Assembly (NCBI RefSeq): GCF_004364775.1
Contig: NZ_SOAL01000008.1
Location: 178,733-242,732 of the forward strand
Direction: 5' to 3'
Length of the DNA stretch: 64,000 bases
From: Comamonas sp. JUb58
GTDB taxonomy: Bacteria; Pseudomonadota; Gammaproteobacteria; Burkholderiales; Burkholderiaceae_C
Position 1 is the first letter of the stretch, and the number at the start of each line of letters is the position of its first letter. The notes below the pieces were generated by a model that was given only the letters and a program-made list of their open reading frames with translations, was not told where the DNA came from and searched no databases. Positions 1 through 9,220 of the stretch are shown here, piece by piece. The translations under genes were made by a program, and so were the position numbers.

Positions 1-813
1 GCGCTGTCTGGCGGCGTGGACCTGGCGGTGAACATTCCGCCCGAGGACATTGGCCGCCTCAAGTCCAATGCCGATACCGGCATCGTCGCCTTCAATATTG
101 CGCGCAACTTTGGTTTGCATCTGCGCACCGAGCCCGGTGTGGTCACCCACGATGCACGGGTGCGCGAGGCGATTGACCTGGCGATCAACCGCCAGGAGCT
201 GGCCGATGTGGTGGCCGATGGCTATGCCACCGCCACGCGCGGCCTGTTCCCGCCCGAGATCCCCAATGCCAATACGCGCCTGACGGCGACCAATTCCTTC
301 AACCCCGACAAGGCGCGCCAGCTGATCCAGGCGGCCGGCGCCAAGGGGGCCAAGATACGCTTTGGCTCGCCCAGCGGCCGCTATATCAAGGACCGCGAGG
401 TCTCCGAGGCCATCGTCGGCTACCTGCAGGATGTGGGCCTGAATGCGCAGCTCGAAGTGCAGGAGTGGAGCATTTACAACGCCCGCGTGGGCAGTGACTC
501 GCATGGCGAGATCTACTTCTGGGGCATGGGCTCCTACACCGATGCCTCCTTCATCCTGAACATGGGCTCGCTCAAGCGCTTCAACCCGCACTGGAAGAAT
601 GCCGAGTTCGAACGCCTGGCGGCCGAGCTGCCCGCCACCACGGGCGAGAAGGAGCGCCAGGCCATCATCTGGCGTGCGCAGGAGATCATCACCCAGGACC
701 GCGCCCGCATCGGCGTGCTGTACCCCAAGGCGATCTACAGCGTCAACAAGCGGGTGCAGTTTGCCGGCCGCTTTGACGAGATGATCCCGGCTGAACAAGT
801 GCGGCGCGCATGA
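1..813 (+). CDS. ABC transporter substrate-binding protein, C-terminal part (dipeptide/opine type)
   Basis: This is the last 270 codons of a periplasmic solute-binding protein of the SBP_bac_5 (DppA/OppA-like) family; the start and signal peptide lie upstream of the window. The frame is open from base 1. Family-like stretches include 'REAIDLAINRQELADVV' and 'NPDKARQLIQAAG', typical of the C-terminal half of this fold. The stop overlaps the start of the next permease (ATGA), so the gene is the first visible member of a five- or six-gene transcription unit. It should bind the ligand in the periplasm and pass it to the two permeases. The ligand cannot be read from the sequence; downstream monooxygenases suggest it need not be a peptide. 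Confidence 0.9.
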   Translation, partial: ALSGGVDLAVNIPPEDIGRLKSNADTGIVAFNIARNFGLHLRTEPGVVTHDARVREAIDLAINRQELADVVADGYATATRGLFPPEIPNANTRLTATNSFNPDKARQLIQAAGAKGAKIRFGSPSGRYIKDREVSEAIVGYLQDVGLNAQLEVQEWSIYNARVGSDSHGEIYFWGMGSYTDASFILNMGSLKRFNPHWKNAEFERLAAELPATTGEKERQAIIWRAQEIITQDRARIGVLYPKAIYSVNKRVQFAGRFDEMIPAEQVRRA

Positions 814-1727
814 TTTTCTCGGCCTTGTGGCGGCTGCTGCTCCAGGCGGTGCCGGTGCTGTTCACGGTCACCTTGATCGTGTTTGCACTGGTGTTTCTGG
901 CCGGCGACCCGACCGTGATGATGATTCCGGACCAGGCCTCGGAGGCAGACCGCCTGGCCATGGTGGCCGCCTGGGGGCTGGACCAGCCGGTGCACATGCA
1001 GTACCTCAACTACATGCGCAACCTGCTGCATGGCGACTTTGGCACCTCCTACCGCTATGGCAGCTCGGCCCTGCCCATCGTGCTCGAGCGCCTGCCCGCC
1101 ACCTTGCTGCTGGCTGCTGCATCGATGCTGGTGGCCGTGCTGATCGCGGTGCCCGCCGGCATGGCGGCGGCCTTGCGGCGCGGCAGCTGGGTGGATCATG
1201 CCGTCTCCGGCGTGGCCGTGCTGGGCAAGGCCATGCCCAATTTCTGGGTCGCCATCATGCTGATCCTGGTGTTTGGCGTCAGCCTGCGCTGGCTGCCGGT
1301 ATCGGGCAGTGGCACTTGGGCGCACCTGGTAATGCCGGCATTGACCTTGGGCACCGCCTTTGCCGGTGACCTGGCCAAGCTGGTGCGCGCCAGCATGCTC
1401 GAAACCTTGGGCCAGGACTATATGCGAACAGCCTATGCCAAAGGCATCCCCGACTGGTTGGTGATTGGCAAGCATGCGCTGCGCAATGCGGCGATCCCGA
1501 CGGTGACGATGACCTCGCTGCACGTGGTGGCGCTGCTGGGCGGCGCGCTGGTGACCGAGACCATTTTTGCCTGGCCGGGCCTGGGCCAGCTGATCGTGCA
1601 GGCGATCAACACCAAGGACATGGCGGTGATCCAGATCAGTGTGCTGGTGATCACTGCGATGACTTTGCTGGTGAACTTTCTCACCGATGTGCTCTACCGC
1701 CTGATTGACCCGAGGATGAAGCTATGA
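810..1727 (+). CDS. ABC transporter permease, DppB type
   Basis: Inner-membrane permease of 305 residues, the usual length for DppB/OppB-type proteins. It opens with a transmembrane segment (about residues 9-30), and the periplasmic region contains 'LGLDQPVHMQYLNYMRNLL', a characteristic DppB-type stretch. The EAA loop that contacts the ATPase is near residues 195-225 ('DYMRTAYAKGIPDWLVIGKH'). The end 'DVLYRLIDPRMKL' is typical of the family. Start and stop overlap the neighbours by four bases, implying translational coupling. It forms the heterodimeric channel with the next gene product. Substrate unknown. Confidence 0.92.
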   Translation: MIFSALWRLLLQAVPVLFTVTLIVFALVFLAGDPTVMMIPDQASEADRLAMVAAWGLDQPVHMQYLNYMRNLLHGDFGTSYRYGSSALPIVLERLPATLLLAAASMLVAVLIAVPAGMAAALRRGSWVDHAVSGVAVLGKAMPNFWVAIMLILVFGVSLRWLPVSGSGTWAHLVMPALTLGTAFAGDLAKLVRASMLETLGQDYMRTAYAKGIPDWLVIGKHALRNAAIPTVTMTSLHVVALLGGALVTETIFAWPGLGQLIVQAINTKDMAVIQISVLVITAMTLLVNFLTDVLYRLIDPRMKL

Positions 1728-2644
1728 GCGGCGTGGTTCTGAACACCGGCACGGCCCTGCAGGCCGATGCGCCAGCGGTGGCGGCCCAGCCATCGCGCCT
1801 GCAGCGCTTTTTGCGCGCGCTGTGGCGCAGCCGCAGCGGCCGCTTTGGCGCCATCTTGCTGCTGCTGATCTTGCTGACCACCTTGGGCGCCGATCTGCTG
1901 CCGCTGGCCGACCCGGTCAAACGCAATCTGTCGCTGCGCTACCTGCCGCCCGTCTGGCTGGACAAGGGCCAGTGGGCCTATCCGCTGGGCACCGATGGCC
2001 AGGGCCGCGACATGCTGGCGCGCATCATCTATGGCGCGCGCAGCTCGGTGATGGTGGGGCTGGCAGCGGTCGCGCTGTCGGGGGCGGTAGGGGTGGCGAT
2101 TGGTGTGCTGGCAGGGCTGCGTGGCGGCTGGCTGGATCAGGTGCTGATGCGCGTGGTCGATGCCATCCTGGCGATTCCGGCCATGCTGTTCATGCTGGTG
2201 GTGGCCCTGGTGGCCGGCGCTGGCCTGGCGCCGCTGATCGTGGTGATAGCACTCACCAACTGGGTGATCTACACCCGCATTGCGCGGGCTGAGGTGCTGC
2301 GCGTCAAGGAGCTGGAGTTTGTGGCGGCGGCGCGGGTCAGCCGGGTGCGCACCTCGCGCCTGCTGCTGCGCCACATCCTGCCCAATATCCTGCCGGCCCT
2401 GGTCGTGGTGGCCACCTTGAACATCGGCACCGTCATCCTGACGGAGTCCTCGCTGAGCTTTCTGGGCTTTGGCATCCAGCCACCCGATATCTCCTGGGGC
2501 CAGATGCTGGCCGACGGACGCCAGCAGCTGGCCACCAGCTGGTGGATCAGCACCTTCCCCGGCGTGGCGCTGAAGGCCACGGTTTTTAGCATCATCTTGC
2601 TGGGCGATTGGCTCAGAGACTACCTGGATCCACGCCTGCCATGA
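1724..2644 (+). CDS. ABC transporter permease, DppC type
   Basis: Partner permease of 306 residues. The N-terminal cytoplasmic tail is followed by a first transmembrane helix near residues 42-65. The segment 'YPLGTDGQGRDMLARIIYGA' is the DppC/OppC hallmark. The EAA loop is around residues 195-225 ('EFVAAARVSRVRTSRLLLRH'), and the C-terminus '[13 protein letters not shown]' is family-typical. It overlaps both neighbours by four bases. Together with the preceding permease it makes the membrane channel of a peptide/nickel/opine-family importer. Confidence 0.92.
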   Translation: MSGVVLNTGTALQADAPAVAAQPSRLQRFLRALWRSRSGRFGAILLLLILLTTLGADLLPLADPVKRNLSLRYLPPVWLDKGQWAYPLGTDGQGRDMLARIIYGARSSVMVGLAAVALSGAVGVAIGVLAGLRGGWLDQVLMRVVDAILAIPAMLFMLVVALVAGAGLAPLIVVIALTNWVIYTRIARAEVLRVKELEFVAAARVSRVRTSRLLLRHILPNILPALVVVATLNIGTVILTESSLSFLGFGIQPPDISWGQMLADGRQQLATSWWISTFPGVALKATVFSIILLGDWLRDYLDPRLP

Positions 2645-4419
2645 CTGCTGCCCCAAACCTTGCCCAGCTGGCCAACCCGGCCAGCGCCATCATTCGGCCC
2701 GCCGCGCTGCAGGCCAGCCCGGCAGATACCGTGCTGCGCTACCGCAATGCCGCTGTCACGCTGCAACCGCAGGATGGCGGCGAGCCGCTACGCCTGGTGC
2801 GCGGGGTGGATCTGGAGGTGCAACGCCGGCAGGTGGTGGCCTTGGTGGGCGAGAGCGGATCGGGCAAGACCTTGACGGCCTTGAGCGTGCTGGGCCTGCT
2901 GCCGGGCAATGCCCGCTTCAGCGCGGATGAGGCCATGCTCAACGGCCGCGATCTGCGCCAGCTGGACAAGGCTGGATGGCGCAGCCTGCGCGGAGCCGAT
3001 GTGGGCATTGTGTTCCAGGAGCCGCTGTCGTCGCTGAACCCGGTGCTGACCATTGGCGACCAGATCGAAGAGGTGCTGTACTACAAGCGCCAGCTGACGC
3101 GGCGCCAGCGCCGGGCCGAGGCCATTGACCTGCTGGCCCGCATGGGCCTGCCCCGGCCAGCGCAGCTGCTGCAGGACTACCCCTTCCAGCTCTCGGGCGG
3201 CATGCGCCAGCGGGTGATGCTGGCCATTGCAATGGCGGGCGAGCCGGCCTTGCTGATTGCCGATGAGCCCACCACCGCACTGGACAACACCGTGCAGGCC
3301 CAGGTGCTGGAGCTGATGGTGCGCACGGCCGAACAATCGGATGTGGGCGTGCTGCTGATCACCCATGACCTGTCGGTCGTCGCCCAGGTGGCCGACCAGG
3401 TGCATGTGATGCGCCAGGGCGAGATTGTTGAGTCGGCCCCGGTGCAGCAGCTGTTTGCCCGGCCCGAGGCCGCCTATACGCGCCAGCTGCTGGCGCTGGC
3501 GCCGCGCATTCCTGCCGTGGTGCGCCAGCCGCTGGCAGAGGCCGGCTTGCAAGCGCCGCAGCTTGCGCAAGAGGCGCCCGCGATTCTGCAGCTGGATGCC
3601 GTGAGCAAGTACTACCAGCAGCCCCGCGCCTGGCATTTCAAAGCCCAGAAGCACCTGGCGCTCGATAGCGTGTCCTTCTCTTTGCAACGCGGCCGCACCC
3701 TGGGCCTGGTCGGAGAGTCGGGCAGCGGCAAATCATCGCTGGCGCGCATCATTGCCGGCCTGGCGCAGGCCGATGGCGGCCAGCTGCGTTTTGACGGCGC
3801 GGATCTGGGCGACCCGGCAGTGCGCGCGGGCGCAAGCATCCAGATGGTGTTCCAGGACCCCTATGCATCGCTGAACCCGCGCATGCGCATTGGCCAGCTG
3901 ATCACCGAGCCGCTGGCCGAGCTACCAGGCTGGACGGCAGCACAGCTGCGGGCGCAAGCGGCGCAGTTGCTGCAGATGGTGGGCCTGCCAGCCTCGGCCC
4001 TGGACCGCTTTGCGCATGAGCTCTCCGGTGGCCAGCGCCAACGCGTCTGCATTGCGCGGGCGCTCAGCGTGCAGCCCCAGCTGCTGATCTGCGACGAGCC
4101 CGTCTCCGCGCTCGATGTGTCGGTGCAGGCCGAAATCCTGGCGCTGTTGCAGCGCCTGAAAAAGGACTTGCAGCTGAGCATGGTGTTCATCGCCCATGGG
4201 CTGGAGAGCGTCTACGCGATCTCGGACGACATTGTCGTGCTGGAAAAAGGCCGGGTGGTGGAAGCCGGCCCGCGTGACCAGATCTTTGGCGCGCCGCGCC
4301 ATGCCTATACCCGCAGCCTGCTGGACGCAATGCTCGATATAGACCCCGCGCGTAGCCGCTTCAAGACCCGGCCGGCTGAGACTGAGCCGGACAGCCCCGC
4401 GCTGGCCCGGGTGGCCTGA
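2641..4419 (+). CDS. Fused dipeptide-type ABC transporter ATP-binding protein (two ABC domains)
   Basis: A 592-residue tandem ATPase equivalent to DppD and DppF joined in one chain. The first domain has Walker A 'GESGSGKT', signature 'LSGGMRQRV' and Walker B '[12 protein letters not shown]'. The second has 'GESGSGKSS', 'LSGGQRQRV' and '[12 protein letters not shown]'. An in-frame start exists 33 bases upstream, but the ATG at 2641 overlaps the previous stop (ATGA) exactly as at the other junctions of the operon, so it is preferred. It energises import through the two permeases. A linker of about 60 residues joins the two cassettes. Confidence 0.93.
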   Translation: MTAAPNLAQLANPASAIIRPAALQASPADTVLRYRNAAVTLQPQDGGEPLRLVRGVDLEVQRRQVVALVGESGSGKTLTALSVLGLLPGNARFSADEAMLNGRDLRQLDKAGWRSLRGADVGIVFQEPLSSLNPVLTIGDQIEEVLYYKRQLTRRQRRAEAIDLLARMGLPRPAQLLQDYPFQLSGGMRQRVMLAIAMAGEPALLIADEPTTALDNTVQAQVLELMVRTAEQSDVGVLLITHDLSVVAQVADQVHVMRQGEIVESAPVQQLFARPEAAYTRQLLALAPRIPAVVRQPLAEAGLQAPQLAQEAPAILQLDAVSKYYQQPRAWHFKAQKHLALDSVSFSLQRGRTLGLVGESGSGKSSLARIIAGLAQADGGQLRFDGADLGDPAVRAGASIQMVFQDPYASLNPRMRIGQLITEPLAELPGWTAAQLRAQAAQLLQMVGLPASALDRFAHELSGGQRQRVCIARALSVQPQLLICDEPVSALDVSVQAEILALLQRLKKDLQLSMVFIAHGLESVYAISDDIVVLEKGRVVEAGPRDQIFGAPRHAYTRSLLDAMLDIDPARSRFKTRPAETEPDSPALARVA

Positions 4420-4474
4420 TGCCGCGCCGCGCCTGCGCTGATCCCTTTTTGATTTCCACAGTGTGTAGAACACG

Positions 4475-5779
4475 ATGAGCCAGCCCACCCAACTCCACCT
4501 CAACCTCAATATCTACGGCGCAGGGGCCCATGCCGCTGCCTGGCTGTGGCCGCAGAACGACCCGCTGTGGCCGGTGACCCCCGACTACTTTGTGCGCCTG
4601 GCGCAGACGGCAGAGCGGGGCGGCTTTGATGCGGTGTTCTTCTCGGACCGCGCGGCCTTTCCCGGCAACAGCCTGCACCGCCCGTTTCCGGCGATCGAGC
4701 CCAGCATTCTGCTGGCCCTGGTTGCGGCCAAGACCCAGCACATCGGCCTGTTGGCAACCGTGTCCTCCTCGTACAACGAGCCCTTCAATATTGCGCGGCG
4801 CTTTGCGTCGCTGGATCTGGTGAGTGGCGGGCGCTCGGGGGTGAACATCGTCACCTCGGCCGATGTGGAGGCCGCCCGCAACTTTGGCCGCAGCGCGCCG
4901 CTGGCGCATGCCGACCGCTACCGGCGCGCGGCAGAGTTCAGCCAGGTGCTCAAGGACCTCTGGGCCAGCTGGGGCCCGGGCGGCATTGTGGCCGACCGCG
5001 CTACGGGCCAGTACTTTGACCCGGCGCAGATCCGCCCGATTGCGCACCAGGGCGAGTTCTTCTCGGTCGAAGGTCCCATCAATGTGCCGCCCAGCCCGCA
5101 AGGCCGGCCGCTGGTGGTGCAGGCCGGTGGCTCGGATGCGGGCCTGGACCTGGCCGCCTTGCATGCCGATGCGGTGTTTACCTTGGCGCCATCGCTGGCG
5201 CAGGCGCAAAGCTACCGCCAGGCGCTGGATGCCCGGCTCAAGGCGCTGGGCCGTGCCAGCAGCGCCGTCAAGGTTTTCCCCGGCCTGGTCACCGTGCTGG
5301 GTGCCACCGAACAAGCCGCGCAGCAGCGCGCCGAGGCGCTGGCCGAACTGGTGCCGATTGAGCAGGGGCTCAACTACCTGTCCGACCTGTTGCAAACCCG
5401 CTTTGGCCATGCCGACCTCGACCAGCCGCTGCCCGCTGACCTGCAACTGCCCGACAACGGCATGACCACCTTTGCGAAGAACGTGGTGGACAAGGCGCGC
5501 AGCCATGGCTGGACGGTGCGCGAGCTGATCCGCGCGCAAAACGGCGGCGGCAGCAACCACAACACCATCGTCGGTACGCCCGAGCAGGTGGCTGATTACA
5601 TGCTGAGCTGGTTCCGCAGTGGCGCCATCGATGGCTTCAACCTGATGCATGACGTGCTGCCCTCGGGCCTGGAGGACTTTGTCGACCAGGTGGTGCCGCT
5701 GCTGCGCAAGGCAGGGGTCTACCGCGAAACCTATAACGCCAGCACCTTGCGCGGCAACCTGGGGCTGGCTGCAGCCTGA
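4475..5779 (+). CDS. LLM-class flavin-dependent monooxygenase (NtaA/SnaA/DszA family)
   Basis: A 434-residue member of the luciferase-like FMNH2-dependent monooxygenases of the NtaA/SnaA/SoxA(DszA) group. Recognisable family stretches are 'SGGRSGVNIVTS', 'ARNFG', 'RPLVVQAGGSDAG' and the C-terminal 'DGFNLMHDVLPSGLEDFVDQ'. Such enzymes use reduced flavin from a separate reductase to cleave C-S or C-N bonds in sulfones, sulfonates or aminopolycarboxylates. No flavin reductase gene is adjacent. It starts 55 bases after the ABC ATPase on the same strand, so it is probably co-transcribed with the importer. The exact substrate is not deducible. Confidence 0.88.
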   Translation: MSQPTQLHLNLNIYGAGAHAAAWLWPQNDPLWPVTPDYFVRLAQTAERGGFDAVFFSDRAAFPGNSLHRPFPAIEPSILLALVAAKTQHIGLLATVSSSYNEPFNIARRFASLDLVSGGRSGVNIVTSADVEAARNFGRSAPLAHADRYRRAAEFSQVLKDLWASWGPGGIVADRATGQYFDPAQIRPIAHQGEFFSVEGPINVPPSPQGRPLVVQAGGSDAGLDLAALHADAVFTLAPSLAQAQSYRQALDARLKALGRASSAVKVFPGLVTVLGATEQAAQQRAEALAELVPIEQGLNYLSDLLQTRFGHADLDQPLPADLQLPDNGMTTFAKNVVDKARSHGWTVRELIRAQNGGGSNHNTIVGTPEQVADYMLSWFRSGAIDGFNLMHDVLPSGLEDFVDQVVPLLRKAGVYRETYNASTLRGNLGLAAA

Positions 5780-5834
5780 GCCCCTCTTACAACACACCCG
5801 CCGGGCCCGGCCCGCGCCTTTTGCAGAACCGTTT

Positions 5835-7052
5835 ATGAAAATCGACTCCCCCCAGACCCTGACCCCCGCCGCGCAGAACGCCACCAGCGATTGGCAAGCG
5901 CTGTTTGACGAGATCGCCGCCGGCTCGGCCGAGCGCGAGGAAAAGCGCATTCTGCCGTTTGCACAGATTCAGGCCTTGAAGGACCAGCGCTTTGGCGCCT
6001 ACCGCCTGCCGCAGGCCGAGGGCGGCACGGGCGCCAGCATTGCGGGGCTGATGGAGCAGGTGATTGCGCTGGGCGCAGCCGATTCCAATGTCGCGCATAT
6101 CTTGCGCAACCACTTTGTCTTTGTGGAGCGTTTTGCGCGCAACCCGGTCAGCGCGCAGGCGCATTTCTGGCGCGAGCAGGTGGCCCAGGGGGCGATCTTC
6201 GGCCTGGCCAATACCGAGCTGGCACAGGCCAGAAGCGGCGAGAAGACCTTCACGCGCCTGGTGCCCGACGGTGCGCATTTCCGCATGACGGGCGCCAAGT
6301 TCTACAGCACCGGCAGCCTGTATGCGGATTTCGTCATCGTGCGGGCGCGCGATGCACAGGAGCGCGATGTGACCGCCATCATCCCCACGAGGCGCGAAGG
6401 CGTGAACCTGGTCGATGACTGGGATGCCATGGGCCAGCGCATGACTGGCAGCGGCACCACCTTGTTCGAGAACGTGCGGGTGGAGCCTGAGGAAATCATC
6501 GTGGACAGCGCCGGCACCGGCTACAGCCGGCCTTACAAGAGCACCTTGCCGCAGCTGTTTTTGACGGCGGTGAACACCGGCATCTTGCGGGCCATTGTGC
6601 GTGATGCGTCGGCGATGCTGCACAAGCGATCGCGCAAGGGCTTCTTCTTTGCTGCGGCCGATACGCCGGCGGAAGACCCTTTGCTGCTGAAGATCGTTGG
6701 CGATCTGTCGGCCCAGCTGTTTGCCGCTGAAGCGGTGGTGGCTGCGGCCAGCCATGCGCAGGATGCCTCGCTGGCCACGACCGAGGGCGACCCCGCGCTG
6801 AAGGACACAGCCCACCACGCCGCCGTGCTGGCCGCCAAGGCCAAGCTCATCGTCGATGGCCTGGTGCTGCAGGCCGGCACGGCGGTGTTTGACCTGGGTG
6901 GTGCCTCGTCCACCCTGCGCACGCAGAACCTGGACCGCCACTGGCGCAATGCCCGCACGGTGGCATCGCACAACCCGGCGCTGTACAAGGCGCTGGCCTT
7001 GGGCAAGCTGGCCGTGCATGGCGAGCCCCTGCCCGACAAGGACTTCTTCTAA
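5835..7052 (+). CDS. Acyl-CoA dehydrogenase-fold flavoprotein, SfnB/DszC-like
   Basis: A 405-residue protein with the acyl-CoA dehydrogenase fold: N-terminal helical region, middle beta domain with 'GAIFGLANTELAQA' and 'MGQRMTGSGTTLFENVRVE', and a C-terminal helical domain. It most resembles the SfnB/DszC type, which are FMNH2-dependent monooxygenases rather than dehydrogenases. The frame is open further upstream, but the ATG at 5835 begins after the preceding gene and matches the family length. It sits 55 bases after the LLM monooxygenase, so two flavin-dependent oxygenases plus an importer form one unit. Sulfur or nitrogen scavenging is the most likely role; this is inference from family and context. 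Confidence 0.82.
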   Translation: MKIDSPQTLTPAAQNATSDWQALFDEIAAGSAEREEKRILPFAQIQALKDQRFGAYRLPQAEGGTGASIAGLMEQVIALGAADSNVAHILRNHFVFVERFARNPVSAQAHFWREQVAQGAIFGLANTELAQARSGEKTFTRLVPDGAHFRMTGAKFYSTGSLYADFVIVRARDAQERDVTAIIPTRREGVNLVDDWDAMGQRMTGSGTTLFENVRVEPEEIIVDSAGTGYSRPYKSTLPQLFLTAVNTGILRAIVRDASAMLHKRSRKGFFFAAADTPAEDPLLLKIVGDLSAQLFAAEAVVAAASHAQDASLATTEGDPALKDTAHHAAVLAAKAKLIVDGLVLQAGTAVFDLGGASSTLRTQNLDRHWRNARTVASHNPALYKALALGKLAVHGEPLPDKDFF

Positions 7053-7053
7053 G

Positions 7054-8598
7054 TCAATGGCCTTCGCTGGCCACCGTGCCGCTGCCATGCCCCGCCGTGG
7101 CCTGGGGCTGGCCACGGCTGCGCAGTAGCACCACTGCCAGTGCGGAGGCCAGCACCAGCCCCACGGCGGTGGCCATGACCGCCATAAAGCCCTGGTCAAA
7201 GGCGGCATGGGCCAGGCCCAGCAGCTGGGTGGCGGCCTCGGGCGGCAGCTTTTCTGCGGCCAGCAATGCGGCATCGATGCCATCGCTGGCGCCGGTGGCC
7301 TGCAGGTTGGCCGGCAGCACCAGGCTGCTGGTATAGCGCCAAGACAGCACGCTGCCCAGGAGCGCGACGCCCAGCACGCCGCCAAACTCGTAGGACACCT
7401 CTTCGACCGAGGCGGCCATGCCGGCATGCTCGGGTGGCGCGCTGTTCATCACCGCATTGGATGCGGCGGTGATGGTGGCACCCACACCCAGGCCCAGGAC
7501 GGCCAGCACGGCGATTTTCTGCAGGCTGTGGGCACCCGAGTTGAGGCTCATCGTCAAGGCACACAGCGCCACTGCGCTGACCACCAGGCCCGCCAGAATC
7601 AGCCGCTGCGTGCCAAAGCGCGACAGCGCCCAGCCGGCGATGGGGCCGGCCACAAAGGCCGCCACCGGGATCGGCAAGATCGCCAGCCCCGCTTGCAGCG
7701 GGCTCAGCCCCAGCACCAGCTGCAGGCGCTGGCTGAACACCAGCTCCACGCCCACCAAGGCAACGGCGGCCACCACGGCGGCAATCACACCGCCCGAGAA
7801 CGTGGGAATGCGGAACAGGCGCAGCTCGATCAGCGGCTGGGGACGGCTGAGCTGGCGGCGGATAAAGACGGCCAGCACCACGGCGCTGAGGACGCCCATC
7901 AGCGCGGCAAAGCCCAGTGACGGCGCAGGATTGGCCAGTTCCTTGATGCTCAGCACCAAGCTGACCATGGCCACCATGGCCTGCAGCGAGCTGGTGTAGT
8001 CCCAGCCGGCCAGGCTGGCCTTGTGCTTGAGGCGGTCTGCGGGAATCAGCCACACGGTCAGCACCAGGGCCAGCGCCACGATGGGCACATTGACCAGAAA
8101 CACCGAGCCCCACCAGAAGTACTCCAGCAGCACGCCGCCGACGACGGGGCCCAGCGCCGCGCCGCCCGAGGCGACCGAGGCCCAGATGCCAATGGCCACC
8201 GAGCGCTCGCGCTGGTCGGGAAAACTCATGCGGATGATGGCCAGGGTCGCGGGCATCATGATGGCCGCGCCCACGCCCAGCAGCGCGCGGGCGGCGATCA
8301 ACATGCCTGCATTGGGCGAATAGGCGGCCGCCAGCGAGGCGATGCCAAAGACCACCAGGCCGAGCATGAACATGCGCCGGTAGCCCAGGCGGTCGCCCAA
8401 GGCGCCGGTGCTCAGCAGCAGGCCGGCCACCACCAGCGCATAGGCGTTGACGATCCACAGCTTCATCGAGGTGGAGGCGGCCAGGTCATGGGTGAGCGTG
8501 GGCAGGGCGGTGTAGAGCACCGTCATGTCGACGACGATCAACAGCAGGGCCATGGATACGATGGCCAGCACCAGCCATCTTCTGGAATGCAGTGCCAT
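7054..8598 (-). CDS. DHA2-family MFS multidrug efflux transporter (SmvA-like)
   Basis: A 514-residue, 14-helix drug:H+ antiporter. It begins with a first helix carrying 'VDMTVLYTALPTL' (motif D1 of the DHA2 group), then 'GALGDRLGYRRMFMLG' (motif A) and 'ALLGVGAAIMMPATLAIIR' (motif C-like). The overall organisation resembles SmvA/QacA exporters of cationic compounds. It is convergent with the SfnB-like gene, with the stops only one base apart and no terminator hairpin seen. On the same strand it follows the GNAT gene by two bases, so both probably share a transcript. The broken LysR gene is divergent from this pair. Confidence 0.9.
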   Translation of the reverse strand: MALHSRRWLVLAIVSMALLLIVVDMTVLYTALPTLTHDLAASTSMKLWIVNAYALVVAGLLLSTGALGDRLGYRRMFMLGLVVFGIASLAAAYSPNAGMLIAARALLGVGAAIMMPATLAIIRMSFPDQRERSVAIGIWASVASGGAALGPVVGGVLLEYFWWGSVFLVNVPIVALALVLTVWLIPADRLKHKASLAGWDYTSSLQAMVAMVSLVLSIKELANPAPSLGFAALMGVLSAVVLAVFIRRQLSRPQPLIELRLFRIPTFSGGVIAAVVAAVALVGVELVFSQRLQLVLGLSPLQAGLAILPIPVAAFVAGPIAGWALSRFGTQRLILAGLVVSAVALCALTMSLNSGAHSLQKIAVLAVLGLGVGATITAASNAVMNSAPPEHAGMAASVEEVSYEFGGVLGVALLGSVLSWRYTSSLVLPANLQATGASDGIDAALLAAEKLPPEAATQLLGLAHAAFDQGFMAVMATAVGLVLASALAVVLLRSRGQPQATAGHGSGTVASEGH

Positions 8599-8600
8599 GG

Positions 8601-9137
8601 TCAGACTCCCAGTTCTTTCATCATCGTGACGGACACGGGCTGGCAGCCCAGGCGCTCGAACAGCCGGTGCGCGCCCTGGTTGCCGATACCGCTTTCCAGA
8701 AACAGGCGTTGTACCCCTTCGGCCTTCAGCTGCGTGCAGACCCAGCCAAACAGCGCCTGGCCCAGGCCCTGGCCGCGTGCGGCGGGGCTGACGACCAGGT
8801 CATCCAAGGTGGCAAACGGGGTGGGCGCGCGCTGCTCCTCGTCGAGCGAGACAAAGGCGATGCCGACCAGCGCGTCGCCCTGGTAGGCGGTGGCGATGCG
8901 CTGCATCGCGTTAGCCTCGGGCGCGGCCAGGGTAGTCTCAATCTGCCGGGCCATGTGGTCGGCCAGCTGGGGGCTCCATTGGCCCGGTGCGATGGCGCGC
9001 GGGGACTGCAGCTCGCCATGGGAGATGTAATGGGGAATGAGCTGGCCCATGAACAGCGCCAGGATCGCTGGCGACTGTGCAGGGTCATGGCACCAGGCCA
9101 TCGTCAGGGCGGGTGCTGTGGTGTTGATCGATTGCAT
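8601..9137 (-). CDS. GNAT family N-acetyltransferase
   Basis: A 178-residue acetyltransferase. The acetyl-CoA-binding motif is visible as 'VVSPAARGQGLGQALFGWV' (R/Q-x-x-G-x-G/A), followed by 'LFLESGIGNQGAHRLFERLG', the usual end of the fold. An ATG 69 bases upstream is in frame but would place the start inside the divergent promoter region; the ATG at 9137 fits the family better. It ends two bases before the DHA2 exporter starts, so the pair is an operon. Substrate unknown; a resistance role together with the exporter is possible but unproven. Confidence 0.85.
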   Translation of the reverse strand: MQSINTTAPALTMAWCHDPAQSPAILALFMGQLIPHYISHGELQSPRAIAPGQWSPQLADHMARQIETTLAAPEANAMQRIATAYQGDALVGIAFVSLDEEQRAPTPFATLDDLVVSPAARGQGLGQALFGWVCTQLKAEGVQRLFLESGIGNQGAHRLFERLGCQPVSVTMMKELGV

Positions 9138-9220
9138 GGCCGGGATATTGCTCCATAAAAATAGATCGATAAAGTTGGAATCCATCAATAAAGTAGATGG
9201 ATGCATTACAGTGCCAGGCT
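9138..9220. promoter_or_regulatory. Divergent promoter region between GNAT/exporter and LysR gene
   Basis: This short AT-rich gap separates the two divergent units. It contains two near-identical blocks, ATCGATAAAGT and ATCAATAAAGT, about 20 bases apart. Direct repeats in such a position are candidate LysR-type regulator binding sites. The assignment is by position and composition only. Confidence 0.45.

Noticed and set aside
735..1523. Long open frame on the minus strand opposite the DppB permease
   Set aside because: Composition is His/Gln/Arg-rich nonsense typical of the antisense of GC-rich genes; the forward permease explains the region. The same applies to other long antisense frames, for example 1694-2656, 2788-3687, 15724-18099 and 23310-24995.
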